Below are positions 16,561 through 24,843 of a stretch of DNA of 32,036 nucleotides, one piece after another. The notes beneath the pieces were generated by a model, which saw only the letters and a list, made by a program, of their open reading frames with translations, was not told the DNA's origin and ran no database searches. Both the position numbers and the translations under genes were made by a program. The DNA comes from Bacteriovoracaceae bacterium UBA1511 (GTDB lineage Bacteria > Bdellovibrionota > Bacteriovoracia > Bacteriovoracales > Bacteriovoracaceae): assembly GCA_002323535.1 (NCBI GenBank), contig DCQT01000041.1, positions 1 to 32,036 of the forward strand, given 5' to 3'. Within the stretch, counting starts at the first letter, position 1. Every line of letters starts with the position of its first letter.

Positions 16561-17511
16561 ATGAAAAAGGTCCCATGGTACGTATCACCGCCAGCTGTTT
16601 TTGTCTTCTCTTTGATCTCAATTATAGCGGCCATAGTATTTTATATTTATTGGGCAGTAAAAGCCCAGATTGGTATTGAAGAGTTCCTTGAAAAGTTCAA
16701 TCTAAGTTCTGACCCACTTCTTGAGGTAAACACCTGGCTGACTATATTAGTTTATTCATTTTTATTTGGAGTTGTACTTGTAGGTCTCGTTGTTATTTAT
16801 GTTTACTATTATCGTTTAATAAAATTATACCGGCTTCAAAATAGTTTTATCTCAAGTTTCACTCATGAGCTAAAAACTCCAATCACCAGCATTAGTCTTA
16901 TTGTAGAGATGATTAAAAATCAGAATTTAACTGGCGAGGAATTGAATAAATATCTGGGGTTCTTAGTTGATGACTGCGGTCGTTTGAATTCAATTAGTGA
17001 ACATATTTTAAAGACAGGACACCTTGAAAGTGGAAATTATAAGCCTAATTATCAAAAAATAAATTTTAATAAATGGATGGATTCATTTTTAGAAAAAAAC
17101 AAACGAAACTTTAAAAAGGCAAAAATAAATTTTTCATCAAACTCAGATCAAGAGATTTATGTAGATAGTGTTTTGTGTGAGATGCTTTTTAGTAATCTTA
17201 TACAAAACGGCATCAAATACAATGATAACGAAGAGAAATGTATCGAAATTAAGCTTAATGACATAAGTCAAAAGTTTATATCTGTTGAAGTCATTGATAA
17301 TGGAATTGGAATTCATCCTAAACATTTTAAAAATTTATTTAAAAAGTTCTATCAAGCAGGAGATGCGATGAATATGAGCGCAAAGGGAAGCGGTTTGGGA
17401 TTATATCTATGCTCAATGATTTGTTCGGTTCACAAAGGTAAAATAACGCCATTTACTAACCCTCAAAGCGGAATGATTTTTGAAGTAACTTTCCCTAAAG
17501 GCAAGAAGTAA
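16561..17511 (+). CDS. Membrane sensor histidine kinase
   Basis: Inner-membrane two-component kinase, 316 residues. Two transmembrane helices (about 11-31 and 60-83) enclose a short periplasmic loop of around 28 residues, so sensing may occur in the membrane. The HisKA motif 'FTHELKTPITS' puts the phospho-acceptor at His102. The ATPase domain has the N-box (Asn212 and Asn216 in 'SNLIQNGIKY'), the G1 box DNGIG (246-250) and the G2 box GSGLGL (276-281). All catalytic motifs are intact. The start at 16561 is supported by AAGGA six bases upstream; a longer reading from a TTG at 16474 would run into the divergent methyltransferase. The last base of its TAA is the first base of the regulator's ATG, so kinase and regulator are coupled. 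The promoter must lie within the methyltransferase gene's 5' part. Confidence 0.93.
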   Translation: MKKVPWYVSPPAVFVFSLISIIAAIVFYIYWAVKAQIGIEEFLEKFNLSSDPLLEVNTWLTILVYSFLFGVVLVGLVVIYVYYYRLIKLYRLQNSFISSFTHELKTPITSISLIVEMIKNQNLTGEELNKYLGFLVDDCGRLNSISEHILKTGHLESGNYKPNYQKINFNKWMDSFLEKNKRNFKKAKINFSSNSDQEIYVDSVLCEMLFSNLIQNGIKYNDNEEKCIEIKLNDISQKFISVEVIDNGIGIHPKHFKNLFKKFYQAGDAMNMSAKGSGLGLYLCSMICSVHKGKITPFTNPQSGMIFEVTFPKGKK

Positions 17512-18188
17512 TGGGTTCTTTATTATTGATAGAGGATGATGAACATATTGGAACTTTGGTGAAAAAAAACTTTGAACTTGAGGGTTTTGATGTACTTTGG
17601 TTTCAAGATGGGAGTGAAGCGCTAGATAAAATATTCAATTTAAGCTTTGATGTGGTTGTATTGGATATCATGCTTCCAAAGGTTGATGGCCTGACAATTT
17701 TAAAAAAGATTAAAAAAGAAAAACCGTTGATCCCGGTGATTCTTTTATCTTCAAAAGACACCTTTGAAGATAGGATTATTGGGCTAGAGCTAGATGCGGA
17801 TGACTATCTGGGAAAACCATTTAACTTTAAAGAGCTTCTCTTAAGGGTGAAAAACCTTCTAAGAAATAAAAATAAAAATACTAATGATATAGAATTTAAA
17901 TTTGGTGGGTGGCTCTTTTGTGAAAAAAAGCTACAAGCCCTCAAAGGTGAATTTGTGCTAACTCTTAGCGCTCAGGAGTATGAGTTAATTAAGTATCTTT
18001 TTGTAAATAAAAATCAATTTGTCTCAAGAGGGGAGTTATTAGAGAATGTATGGAAAATTGATCCAAAAACTAAAACTAGGAGTGTAGATATATTTATCTC
18101 TAGACTTAGGAAATACTTTGAGCTCGATCCGTCCCGTCCGGAACTTATCATCTCTAAGAGGCTTCGTGGGTATATGTTAAAAGTTTAA
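17511..18188 (+). CDS. OmpR/PhoB-family response regulator
   Basis: DNA-binding response regulator, 225 residues, partner of the kinase just upstream (TAATG overlap). The receiver domain (about 1-120) has the acidic pair Asp9/Asp10, the phospho-acceptor Asp52 in 'VVLDIMLP', Ser80 at the switch Ser/Thr position and Lys102 in 'LGKPF'. The C-terminal winged-helix (about 127-225) carries 'LSAQEYELIKYLFVNKNQFVSRGELLENVW' and 'RSVDIFISRLRKYF', both typical of the OmpR/PhoB class. The product should activate or repress transcription from the chromosome after phosphorylation by the kinase. No target is evident in the window, though the 10-bp direct repeats at 25528-25547 have a spacing that such regulators often recognise. 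A small minus-strand gene ends 23 bp downstream. Confidence 0.94.
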   Translation: MGSLLLIEDDEHIGTLVKKNFELEGFDVLWFQDGSEALDKIFNLSFDVVVLDIMLPKVDGLTILKKIKKEKPLIPVILLSSKDTFEDRIIGLELDADDYLGKPFNFKELLLRVKNLLRNKNKNTNDIEFKFGGWLFCEKKLQALKGEFVLTLSAQEYELIKYLFVNKNQFVSRGELLENVWKIDPKTKTRSVDIFISRLRKYFELDPSRPELIISKRLRGYMLKV

Positions 18189-18211
18189 TCAGGTGTTAAT
18201 AATTAGTACAA

Positions 18212-18403
18212 TTAATGAAATAATGACCAGCCAGGAATGAGATCAATCCCCATAGCTGATTTCACCACGTACAGAAGCATTAATCCACATATGCCTGCTG
18301 TTAGATATAAGCTAGAGTAAAAATATACACTTACTGAGTTTTTGAAACTTCTTACTTGGTTTTCATTAGGTATTTTTATTCGTTGGTGAACGCTCATGTT
18401 CAT
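18212..18403 (-). CDS. Small single-TM membrane protein
   Basis: Possible 63-residue protein: a basic, polar N-terminus ('MNMSVHQRIKIPNENQVR'), one hydrophobic helix (about 27-48), then a short tail ending 'IDLIPGWSLFH'. The amino-acid order is that of a genuine single-pass membrane protein, basic on the cytoplasmic side, and no other gene fills this 270-base stretch. Two in-frame ATGs, at 18403 and 18397, are possible starts; neither has a good ribosome binding site, which lowers confidence. It lies downstream of the FecR-operon lipoprotein in the same direction (56 bp) and ends 23 bp from the regulator gene. No family is recognised. Confidence 0.5.
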   Translation of the reverse strand: MNMSVHQRIKIPNENQVRSFKNSVSVYFYSSLYLTAGICGLMLLYVVKSAMGIDLIPGWSLFH

Positions 18404-18459
18404 GAGTATAGAGAAAAAATTATTTTAAACCTCTAATTTGAAAAAATTACAATGTGAAA

Positions 18460-19428
18460 TCAATCAACACACTGGCCCTCCATTGAGCAATTTTCAGATT
18501 CACAGTTATGATTATCGTAGCATCTGCTACCCTTCATAAGTTTTGGCGGTGTCCAATATAGCCTAGTAGTTATATCTGGTGAAGCTGGATGTTGTATTTG
18601 GTGTATAAAATCTATGGAAGTCTTGGAGTAATCAAAGTCCTTTCCAAGCCATGCATTGAAAACAACATTATTTGATTTGTAGTTAGTAATTTCACAATCC
18701 TCGTCTAAATAACCTTGTATGTGCATTGCGACTGGGAGTAACATTTTGTTTGCATATAAAGAATAAGGATATTTGTAGTATTTTGAAGGGTCATGGATAT
18801 TAGGCACACGAAAGCATGTTGTGCTTCCAAGATCATTAATGTAAGGAGTTGGGACTTTTGAGATTATCTTTAAGTCCCCTTTAATTTTTACATCGTAAAG
18901 GTCTGTGTTTAAAAAACTTAACTTAATAGAATAATCCGGTCCTCTGGAAGGCCCCATTTGAAAGGTTATGTTTGGGATTTGAGTGTTGCTCGACTGCATT
19001 AGATTTTTACAGGATGTTTCTTTGATCTCTAGGGTAATATCTTTATTTATCCCCTCAAGATTTGTATTTTGGAAAATGCACTTTGAAGAATTTAGTAAAT
19101 ACTCATTAGATGCTACTATTTTTGTATAGTGAAGTACCAGCCCATAGAAATACCAGTTCCCATTAGGAAGACTGATTTCACTTGATTTTTCTCCACTGTT
19201 GTAAGAGGTTATCGTTCTCTGAAAGTATTTTTGATTATCATGTGAGTAGCCATTAAGGTTGAAAATATATAAGGAAGGAAGTCTGTCGGGTGAATCGTTA
19301 CTCATCATTTCAGAGGTGACTGACTCTAGGCTTGGAAAACTTACCTTTGTTTCTGTCGGTCCTGGCAGCCCACAACTTTTAAAAATAAATACAGATAAAA
19401 TGAGAGTAAATAGTATTTTAATTATCAT
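18460..19428 (-). CDS. Putative lipoprotein with C-terminal Cys motif
   Basis: Exported protein of 322 residues of unknown family. A hydrophobic signal segment (about 1-18) ends at Cys19 ('IFKSCG'), a slightly atypical lipobox, so lipidation is likely but not certain. The middle has alternating beta-type patterns and several scattered Cys. The C-terminus has a compact four-Cys module, C-x5-C-x4-C-x5-C ('CYDNHNCESENCSMEGQC'), resembling small disulfide-stabilised modules common in secreted proteins of Myxococcota and Bdellovibrionota. GGAG lies seven bases before the ATG, and the ATG overlaps the stop of the upstream TPR-barrel gene by one base. As the last gene of the FecR operon it is probably an outer-membrane or surface partner of the barrel protein (inference). 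Confidence 0.75.
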   Translation of the reverse strand: MIIKILFTLILSVFIFKSCGLPGPTETKVSFPSLESVTSEMMSNDSPDRLPSLYIFNLNGYSHDNQKYFQRTITSYNSGEKSSEISLPNGNWYFYGLVLHYTKIVASNEYLLNSSKCIFQNTNLEGINKDITLEIKETSCKNLMQSSNTQIPNITFQMGPSRGPDYSIKLSFLNTDLYDVKIKGDLKIISKVPTPYINDLGSTTCFRVPNIHDPSKYYKYPYSLYANKMLLPVAMHIQGYLDEDCEITNYKSNNVVFNAWLGKDFDYSKTSIDFIHQIQHPASPDITTRLYWTPPKLMKGSRCYDNHNCESENCSMEGQCVD

Positions 19429-20942
19429 TAGAATTCTCCATAATAATTATAATTTACAGATATTAAATTTTGCTCGTATGCAAATGCAGATTCGTCCTTT
19501 GATATTTTTCTTTGGTACCCAACATCAAAAGATAAAGATTGAGTATTAGATAAATAAAAGGTGTAACCGCTATTTAAATCAAATAAATGTTCTAAACCTC
19601 TGGCGTCCATATTTTTAAATGGGTTAATCATTTTATAAGAGAAACCAAGCTTGAAAAATTGATTTGATCCTACCAAGTAGTTAAAGTTTCCAATTGTGTT
19701 TGTTTCAATTGTGTTGAGCGCATTGGTGTTTGGATAAAAAGATCCTGCAAGTGAGAATTTTAGCAGATAGTTTGACTTCCTTGAAGTTGCCTTAAAAAAA
19801 CTGACTGAGGAGTCTATAAAGTAAAAATCACTTTGTGGGTCAAAACTTTTAAAGACGTTTGCACTGGCGCTAAAATTTGTCCTGTTTACATTCCTTTCTA
19901 GAAAAAGTGTCAATGAGTGATGATCAAACTCAAGGGTATCATTTAGTTGATTATTCATTTGTGAGTAAAGATACGAAATTCCAGATTTCCAATACCTGTT
20001 TTTGTTTTTAAGTTTTGGCGTGAGCTTTCCTGTTATGCTAAAACCAGATGATATTTTATTAAATCTCTGTATTGTTGATTCATCATTAAAAAAATAATCA
20101 TTAGAGATAAAAGCTCCAGCGTTCATTTCAACCGGGATGTGAATAGGTATACCAATGTTTTTTGAGTAGTTTAAATAAGTACTTGAGTAGAGACTGTCAC
20201 TTGTATTGTTCACTAGGGGAGATATTGACTGGTAAATAACATTTGAGTTTCTTCCAATTCCTTGGTTGAAAGATACTACAGACTCGAGGGAGCCAACTCT
20301 ATACTTTTCTTTTAGCTTTCTTAACTTTTGCTCAATCTGTGGAGCGATATCACTATTTGGGTTCAGTTCTAATGCGCCCTCAAGCAGTGGAAGTACCTTT
20401 TTTTGAAAAATCTTTGGAGAGGTATAGCCATTTTTTTTATATCCATTTTGATAGATGTCGGCTTTTTCGTTCATCGCAACTTGCCTAATATCGTTATTGA
20501 AACTTCGATTGTCAAAGATCTGCTCATAGAGCTTTGCAGCGAGTTTTACTCTTTTACTTTCCATGGCAATAGAAGCCATATAAAAAAGAGCAACGTCTCT
20601 CTTATGTTCTATACCGACACATCTTTTAAAGAACTTATAAGCTTCAGACTTTTTATTGATAGCGTAAAAGCTTTGACCTAATATGAAAGTGATTTCTGGA
20701 TACTTTCGGTAAATCTTAAGTCCCAACTTAATTGCTTCTTCAAATTTGTTTATTTTGAACAAAGCTATAGTAGCAAGCTTTGCGTTTGAGTCTTTAAAAG
20801 ATTTTCTGGTTTTTACTAATTCCTCAATTGTGAAGTAATCACCTTCATTAAATAATGTTTCAATATCTGTGTACTTCTCCGCGGAGCTCTCAACTGAAAA
20901 TAAAAATAATATAAATAAGAGAGCTATAAGTGGTTCTTTCAT
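19428..20942 (-). CDS. TPR-like periplasmic domain fused to outer-membrane beta-barrel
   Basis: Exported protein of 504 residues. A signal peptide (about 1-21, ending SSA) is followed by a helical region (about 25-200) with TPR-style units ('EEAIKLGLKIYRKYPEITFILGQSFY', 'KKSEAYKFFKRCVGIEH', 'RVKLAAKLYEQIF'). The remainder (about 215-504) is an alternating hydrophobic/polar, Tyr/Asn/Ser-rich beta pattern ending in Phe, as outer-membrane barrels do. This layout, helical periplasmic repeats then barrel, recalls Slam-type or PgaA-type exporters, but I see no diagnostic motif. It is translationally coupled on both sides: its ATG overlaps the FecR stop (ATGA) and its stop overlaps the lipoprotein start (TAATG). 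A plausible job is export or anchoring of the adjacent lipoprotein or a polymer. Confidence 0.75.
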   Translation of the reverse strand: MKEPLIALLFILFLFSVESSAEKYTDIETLFNEGDYFTIEELVKTRKSFKDSNAKLATIALFKINKFEEAIKLGLKIYRKYPEITFILGQSFYAINKKSEAYKFFKRCVGIEHKRDVALFYMASIAMESKRVKLAAKLYEQIFDNRSFNNDIRQVAMNEKADIYQNGYKKNGYTSPKIFQKKVLPLLEGALELNPNSDIAPQIEQKLRKLKEKYRVGSLESVVSFNQGIGRNSNVIYQSISPLVNNTSDSLYSSTYLNYSKNIGIPIHIPVEMNAGAFISNDYFFNDESTIQRFNKISSGFSITGKLTPKLKNKNRYWKSGISYLYSQMNNQLNDTLEFDHHSLTLFLERNVNRTNFSASANVFKSFDPQSDFYFIDSSVSFFKATSRKSNYLLKFSLAGSFYPNTNALNTIETNTIGNFNYLVGSNQFFKLGFSYKMINPFKNMDARGLEHLFDLNSGYTFYLSNTQSLSFDVGYQRKISKDESAFAYEQNLISVNYNYYGEF

Positions 20943-22090
20943 TCTCCGTTCCTAATCCTTACTCTTACTTTTGTAGACGGCGGAAGAGAAAAGTCTTGAT
21001 TGTTATTTTGTTGTTGGTTTTGGAATAAATTTGAAGGTGTAGGGGAGCCTTGTTGAATGGGCGGTAGTAGTACACCTCCTCCTTTCTCTATTGTCTTCTT
21101 TTTCACTTGGTCGCTTTCATACTTGGTTTTTATCTCTTTTAACTTAGTTCCTTTTTTTAGTTTCAATTCACCCTCAGGAGTTCTCTCATAATTTTCTGAT
21201 GGAATAAATTCACCACTATTTTGATCAATGACCCCCTGCTTTTTACTTGGAACATACATTTTATTAACCGAATCATATTCTGATGTCTCAGGGTCAGGCT
21301 CAACATAATTACCCGATTTTAATTCAACAAACCCTCCCGGAAGTTTACCGGCATTTCTTTCTGGTGGTTTGTTCAAGCTTTGTGTTTTGGTCTTTGGATA
21401 GTTTTTAGGATATATTTTTCTATTGACGGGTTTAGCTTTTGATTTTTTAAAACTAAAATCTTTATTTCTTCTAAGTGCGAAAAATTGAGATTTATTTATT
21501 TTTATTGGGGCGGTGAAACTGTTCATTCCACTTTTAATTGAGGAGAACTCACCTTTTTTAATAATAATTCCATTTTTATCAAGTAATCTGTTTACTCCAT
21601 TTAGGTCTCTATTAATGTTTTTTAAAGAAGCCACTTTTACTTTTCCAGAAAAAGTGATGATGTGAGAGTTCACTTTACTATGACCTACTAAAAAGTCCGT
21701 ACCTCTAACTCCAAATGCAGCAATGGGACTTTTTATAACTAGTTTATTAACTTTACTTTTATTTATTTTTTTGGGAACGACTGCCCTTAGAGAACCTTTT
21801 AATACCGAGATAAGACTCGCTTTCGTCTCACTGTTTATCTCCTCTATATTTACCGTTGAATTTGGAGCGACGATGATAGTCGACATATCGATTAGTTTTA
21901 TTTTTACAACCGATTTCTCTTCCGTTTTGATTTTATCATTAACAAATACATCCTGATTGAGTTTAATCTTTTGATTATTGGAAAATGCATTACCTCTCAA
22001 GTAACTAATTTTGCCTACAGCTTCATTTGCGAAAGCGGATGAAGATATAAATAAAATATGTAGAAATAAAAAAGCCCATAATTTGTTCAT
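20939..22090 (-). CDS. Secreted FecR-domain protein with C-terminal repeats
   Basis: Periplasmic protein of 383 residues. A signal peptide (about 1-21, ending AFA) precedes a FecR domain (about 24-160; 'VGKISYLRGNAF', 'DKIKTEEKSVVKIKLIDMSTIIVAPNSTV', 'LKGSLRAVV', 'IKSPIAAFGVRGTDF', 'TFSGKVKVAS'). The domain is of the stand-alone exported type, not the cytoplasmic-TM-FecR sigma regulator type. Residues about 255-310 hold three degenerate units ('VELKSGNYVEP', 'YDSVNKMYVP', 'IDQNSGEFIP'). The tail is Pro/Gln/Asn-rich and probably disordered. There is no ribosome binding site, and the ATG lies in the loop of a terminator hairpin (see that entry). No alternative start would keep the signal peptide. 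It heads a coupled operon with the TPR-barrel and lipoprotein genes. Confidence 0.85.
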   Translation of the reverse strand: MNKLWAFLFLHILFISSSAFANEAVGKISYLRGNAFSNNQKIKLNQDVFVNDKIKTEEKSVVKIKLIDMSTIIVAPNSTVNIEEINSETKASLISVLKGSLRAVVPKKINKSKVNKLVIKSPIAAFGVRGTDFLVGHSKVNSHIITFSGKVKVASLKNINRDLNGVNRLLDKNGIIIKKGEFSSIKSGMNSFTAPIKINKSQFFALRRNKDFSFKKSKAKPVNRKIYPKNYPKTKTQSLNKPPERNAGKLPGGFVELKSGNYVEPDPETSEYDSVNKMYVPSKKQGVIDQNSGEFIPSENYERTPEGELKLKKGTKLKEIKTKYESDQVKKKTIEKGGGVLLPPIQQGSPTPSNLFQNQQQNNNQDFSLPPSTKVRVRIRNGE

Positions 22091-22106
22091 TAAACAAATT
22101 ATAGGC
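22068..22106 (-). terminator. Terminator-like hairpin holding the fecR start codon in its loop
   Basis: On the minus strand the RNA reads stem GCCU-AUAAUUUGUU, loop UAAUG, stem AACAAAUUAU-GGGC, then six U (22073-22068). Ten bp form a perfect inverted repeat (22078-22087 with 22093-22102), extended to 14 bp by one G-U wobble and three G-C pairs that form only in the minus-strand transcript. The AUG of the FecR gene is the last three loop bases. It follows the stop of the upstream outer-membrane protein gene by 35 bp. It has all elements of an intrinsic terminator yet overlaps coding sequence; attenuation is possible. Confidence 0.75.
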
Positions 22107-22141
22107 CTTTTATCGGTTTTTTAACCCTGAGTAATTTTTTC

Positions 22142-23224
22142 TTAAAAGTAGTAAATCAAAGAAGCATTTGGAATCGGGTAAATTCCTAGGCCGGAAGCCT
22201 CACCCATTCCAATCATCACAACAACAGGAAGTTCTAGAGCTAAGCCCACATTTTGAGTCAACATAAACTCCATACCTATACCTACACCAATATTTATTGT
22301 CGCTCCATGTCTCCATGAGGCCTCGACCCCTTCGCAAGGATCTATATTTGGGTTTGCTTCCCACTCCTCTGGAGAGACATCACGACACTGGTTCCAGTCA
22401 ATTTCGTTTCTTGTTCTGTAGTATGCACTCACTCCGGCAATTGCCATGAATCTTGTTCTCTTCGTTGCATGAAGGGTCTTCATGAAGTTTGCACCCATAG
22501 AGATAAACAAATTAGAGTCATTTCCCCAACCTATACCTGTAATTTGATACCCAATTTTATTTGCAAGGTGCTTTCTATATGAAATTCCAAGTCCTGATGT
22601 GGCACCAGCCGCAAATCCAAGACCTGACTGAGTTAGGACGTGCTCTTCACTTCTGCAATTGTCACCATCGCACTCTAAACTTGTTCTAAGAAGGTAGTTA
22701 TTTTCTTCGTTTGTTATGTCAATTGCCCGGTCTTTAACTTCTTGTGCGTCAAGTTTTTCTAGTATGGTAAGTTTGCCTTGGTCTTCTTTTATTAGTGCAA
22801 CGACTTCATTGTTATCATTTTTTAATGTCAGCGCGAGGTTTCCGTCAGGAAGTGTCGTTAAGTTACTTGCTTGGCCCTCTCCATTAAGATTTGTTTCCCT
22901 TGAGGAAATTTTCCAGGAGGATTCACTTTTTTTAATTGTTCCTAAAAGCCAGCTACTGTTTACTTGAATTAAGTATGTAACACTGCCTGCTTTGTTAAGT
23001 TCGACTTCAAATCTTGCGTTTTCTGCTGGAAAAGGCAGCAAATTTAAGACTTGCTTAAAGTTGAGGTCTTTATCATTTAAAAAAGTTACTTCACCATTTG
23101 GATTTTGTGTTCTGTTAACAACAACCGTGTCTCCCGAGTTTGGATCGATTGCGAGGTCCTCAATTGCAGATAATGCGCTAAAAGAGATGATAAAAGAAAA
23201 AAGAGTGACAAGTGTTTTATTCAT
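22142..23224 (-). CDS. Predicted outer-membrane protein, unknown family
   Basis: Exported protein of 360 residues. A signal peptide (about 1-20, ending LSA) is followed by about 180 residues with repeated short beta motifs ('AIDPNSGDTVVVNR', 'NLTTLPDGNLALTLKNDNNEVVALI') that look propeller-like. Next comes a Gly-rich, amphipathic beta region (about 205-360; 'GFAAGATSGLGISYRKH', 'NIGVGIGMEFMLTQNVGLALELP') ending 'SLIYYF'. The terminal Phe and strand pattern indicate an outer-membrane barrel, probably eight strands. Cys pairs lie at 'ECDGDNC' (about 184-190) and around 283-300. A good ribosome binding site (GGGAGAAG) precedes the ATG. It is followed by the hairpin that covers the fecR start, so normally it may be transcribed alone. 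No specific function is recognised. Confidence 0.8.
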   Translation of the reverse strand: MNKTLVTLFSFIISFSALSAIEDLAIDPNSGDTVVVNRTQNPNGEVTFLNDKDLNFKQVLNLLPFPAENARFEVELNKAGSVTYLIQVNSSWLLGTIKKSESSWKISSRETNLNGEGQASNLTTLPDGNLALTLKNDNNEVVALIKEDQGKLTILEKLDAQEVKDRAIDITNEENNYLLRTSLECDGDNCRSEEHVLTQSGLGFAAGATSGLGISYRKHLANKIGYQITGIGWGNDSNLFISMGANFMKTLHATKRTRFMAIAGVSAYYRTRNEIDWNQCRDVSPEEWEANPNIDPCEGVEASWRHGATINIGVGIGMEFMLTQNVGLALELPVVVMIGMGEASGLGIYPIPNASLIYYF

Positions 23225-23400
23225 AAACTTCTCCCGTAAAACTTGTTGCTTTGTATCTAAATACCTGTAAACCTGTCAATTGAAGTCGGGTTTTTGGGTA
23301 TTGTTTATATAAGTTTTTCCCATGTGATTTTAAATAGTTAAAAAGTCAGGTAAAGAAATAAAGCGGTAGCAATAACTAATCAGTAGCTTAGGGGTTTCTT

Positions 23401-24843
23401 TTGAATGTCACTCGATTACTTTTTATTCTTATTTTTTCCACAAGTTGCTTTTCAAGTGTGGAGTTTTTTCCTAGGTCAAGTCGGTACTCATATGATTCAA
23501 ATGACCTTGTTTTAAAAATACCTTCTATTAAAAGTCTTCCCAGTTTAATTGAATACAGGGAGACCAGAGAACTTCTTGATGAAGAGCTTAGGGTTAAGTT
23601 TCCGAATTATGAAAGTTACATAAAGAACTCTTTAAATGAGCATATTGCAAAAAATATATTAAAAACCTCGTTAAATCTTATTGCCAAAAATCATAAGTTA
23701 AAACCAAAGGATGTATCTGGCATAAGTCTTCAAGCTTTTAACTTAGTTAACTTGTATTATAAAATTGATACGACCTCGTCTTTTGATGAAAGAGTTAAAC
23801 AACTTGAGAGCAAGATTCAAAAGAGTGAAGGGAAGGGTCTCAGATTGACAGGTTTTTCTTTCGGTGACCTGCAGTTGAACCTTAAGGTCCTCAAAAAATC
23901 TTTTGAGACATTTGTTGATATTAATGGGCTAAAATCTAATATTTATTACGAAAAAAACGAAGTCGCTAAAATTGAAAAAGTCTTTTTGTTGAAAACAAGA
24001 AAAGAGATTAAAGATTATTTCAGGGAGCTAATTAAAAATAATTATATTTCATTTTATTCCTCTTCTTCAGCTCACTTTCTTGATTTTATTTCAGACAAGG
24101 TTCTTCAATTTTCTTACGATCTTCTTATGACTCAAATTGATAATGCTGTATTAGTAGAAGTTAAAAAACAAAAAAGAAAAGAAGCTATTAATAAAGCAGT
24201 GGAGAGAACAAGCTCTAGGTATCCTTTTTTAAGTATTTTCGTGGAGCAGTCTCACTTAGGTAAAGTAAAAGATTATTTGGTCTCTCTTCCAAACTCACCT
24301 CTTTTAAAACCAAACTTAGAGGCAAATGGAATGAAAGTTAAATGCAATAACAATTGTGACGAGCTGATAAATAATTATAAAAAATATGGAGATGAATTTT
24401 TAAATAGTTTAGAGGGAGCCTCTGAGTTTAATTTTCTTAAATACCCTGAAAATAAAATTTCAAAAGAGTTAGCTGAAAAATTCTTTAACCCTCTTAATCA
24501 GATTTTAGGCAATAAAGTTGCAGCAACTTTTGGTGGGGAGATTTATTTTTTAACCAGAGTAAACAGTGTAGGCGTTTATGAAATTGAAAGCACCGATAAA
24601 GAGTATCGAGATTTAGTGAACCGTGAATATCAAAATCAAAGAATATATAATCTTTTCTACCTTTGCTTTGATGAAGTTTTTTATCAAATGAATTTCAGTC
24701 ACATATTGCCAACCTGTTTTAAAGGTATTTGTTCCGACATTATCGACCGTCAAAATATTGGGTCGCTTGTTTTTCACCTAATAAAAAATTCAAGTGAGTT
24801 TAAAATACTGCAACCGAAGGCATTTCTTCGCGAAATTTTCTAG
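23401..24843 (+). CDS. Secreted helical protein, unknown family
   Basis: Predicted exported protein of 480 residues that I cannot assign to a family. The start is TTG at 23401, supported by AGGGG six bases upstream and by the signal peptide that follows directly ('VTRLLFILIFSTSCFSS', cleavage about residue 19-20; the Cys16 context is a poor lipobox). The mature part is mainly charged and helical, Lys/Glu/Asn-rich, with a two-Cys patch at 'KVKCNNNCDEL' and Cys pairs near the C-terminus ('LPTCFKGICSD'). It is preceded by 176 bp of gene-free DNA holding no structure I recognise, apart from that ribosome binding site. Its last 4 bases overlap the convergent sugar transferase. Confidence 0.75.
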   Translation: MNVTRLLFILIFSTSCFSSVEFFPRSSRYSYDSNDLVLKIPSIKSLPSLIEYRETRELLDEELRVKFPNYESYIKNSLNEHIAKNILKTSLNLIAKNHKLKPKDVSGISLQAFNLVNLYYKIDTTSSFDERVKQLESKIQKSEGKGLRLTGFSFGDLQLNLKVLKKSFETFVDINGLKSNIYYEKNEVAKIEKVFLLKTRKEIKDYFRELIKNNYISFYSSSSAHFLDFISDKVLQFSYDLLMTQIDNAVLVEVKKQKRKEAINKAVERTSSRYPFLSIFVEQSHLGKVKDYLVSLPNSPLLKPNLEANGMKVKCNNNCDELINNYKKYGDEFLNSLEGASEFNFLKYPENKISKELAEKFFNPLNQILGNKVAATFGGEIYFLTRVNSVGVYEIESTDKEYRDLVNREYQNQRIYNLFYLCFDEVFYQMNFSHILPTCFKGICSDIIDRQNIGSLVFHLIKNSSEFKILQPKAFLREIF

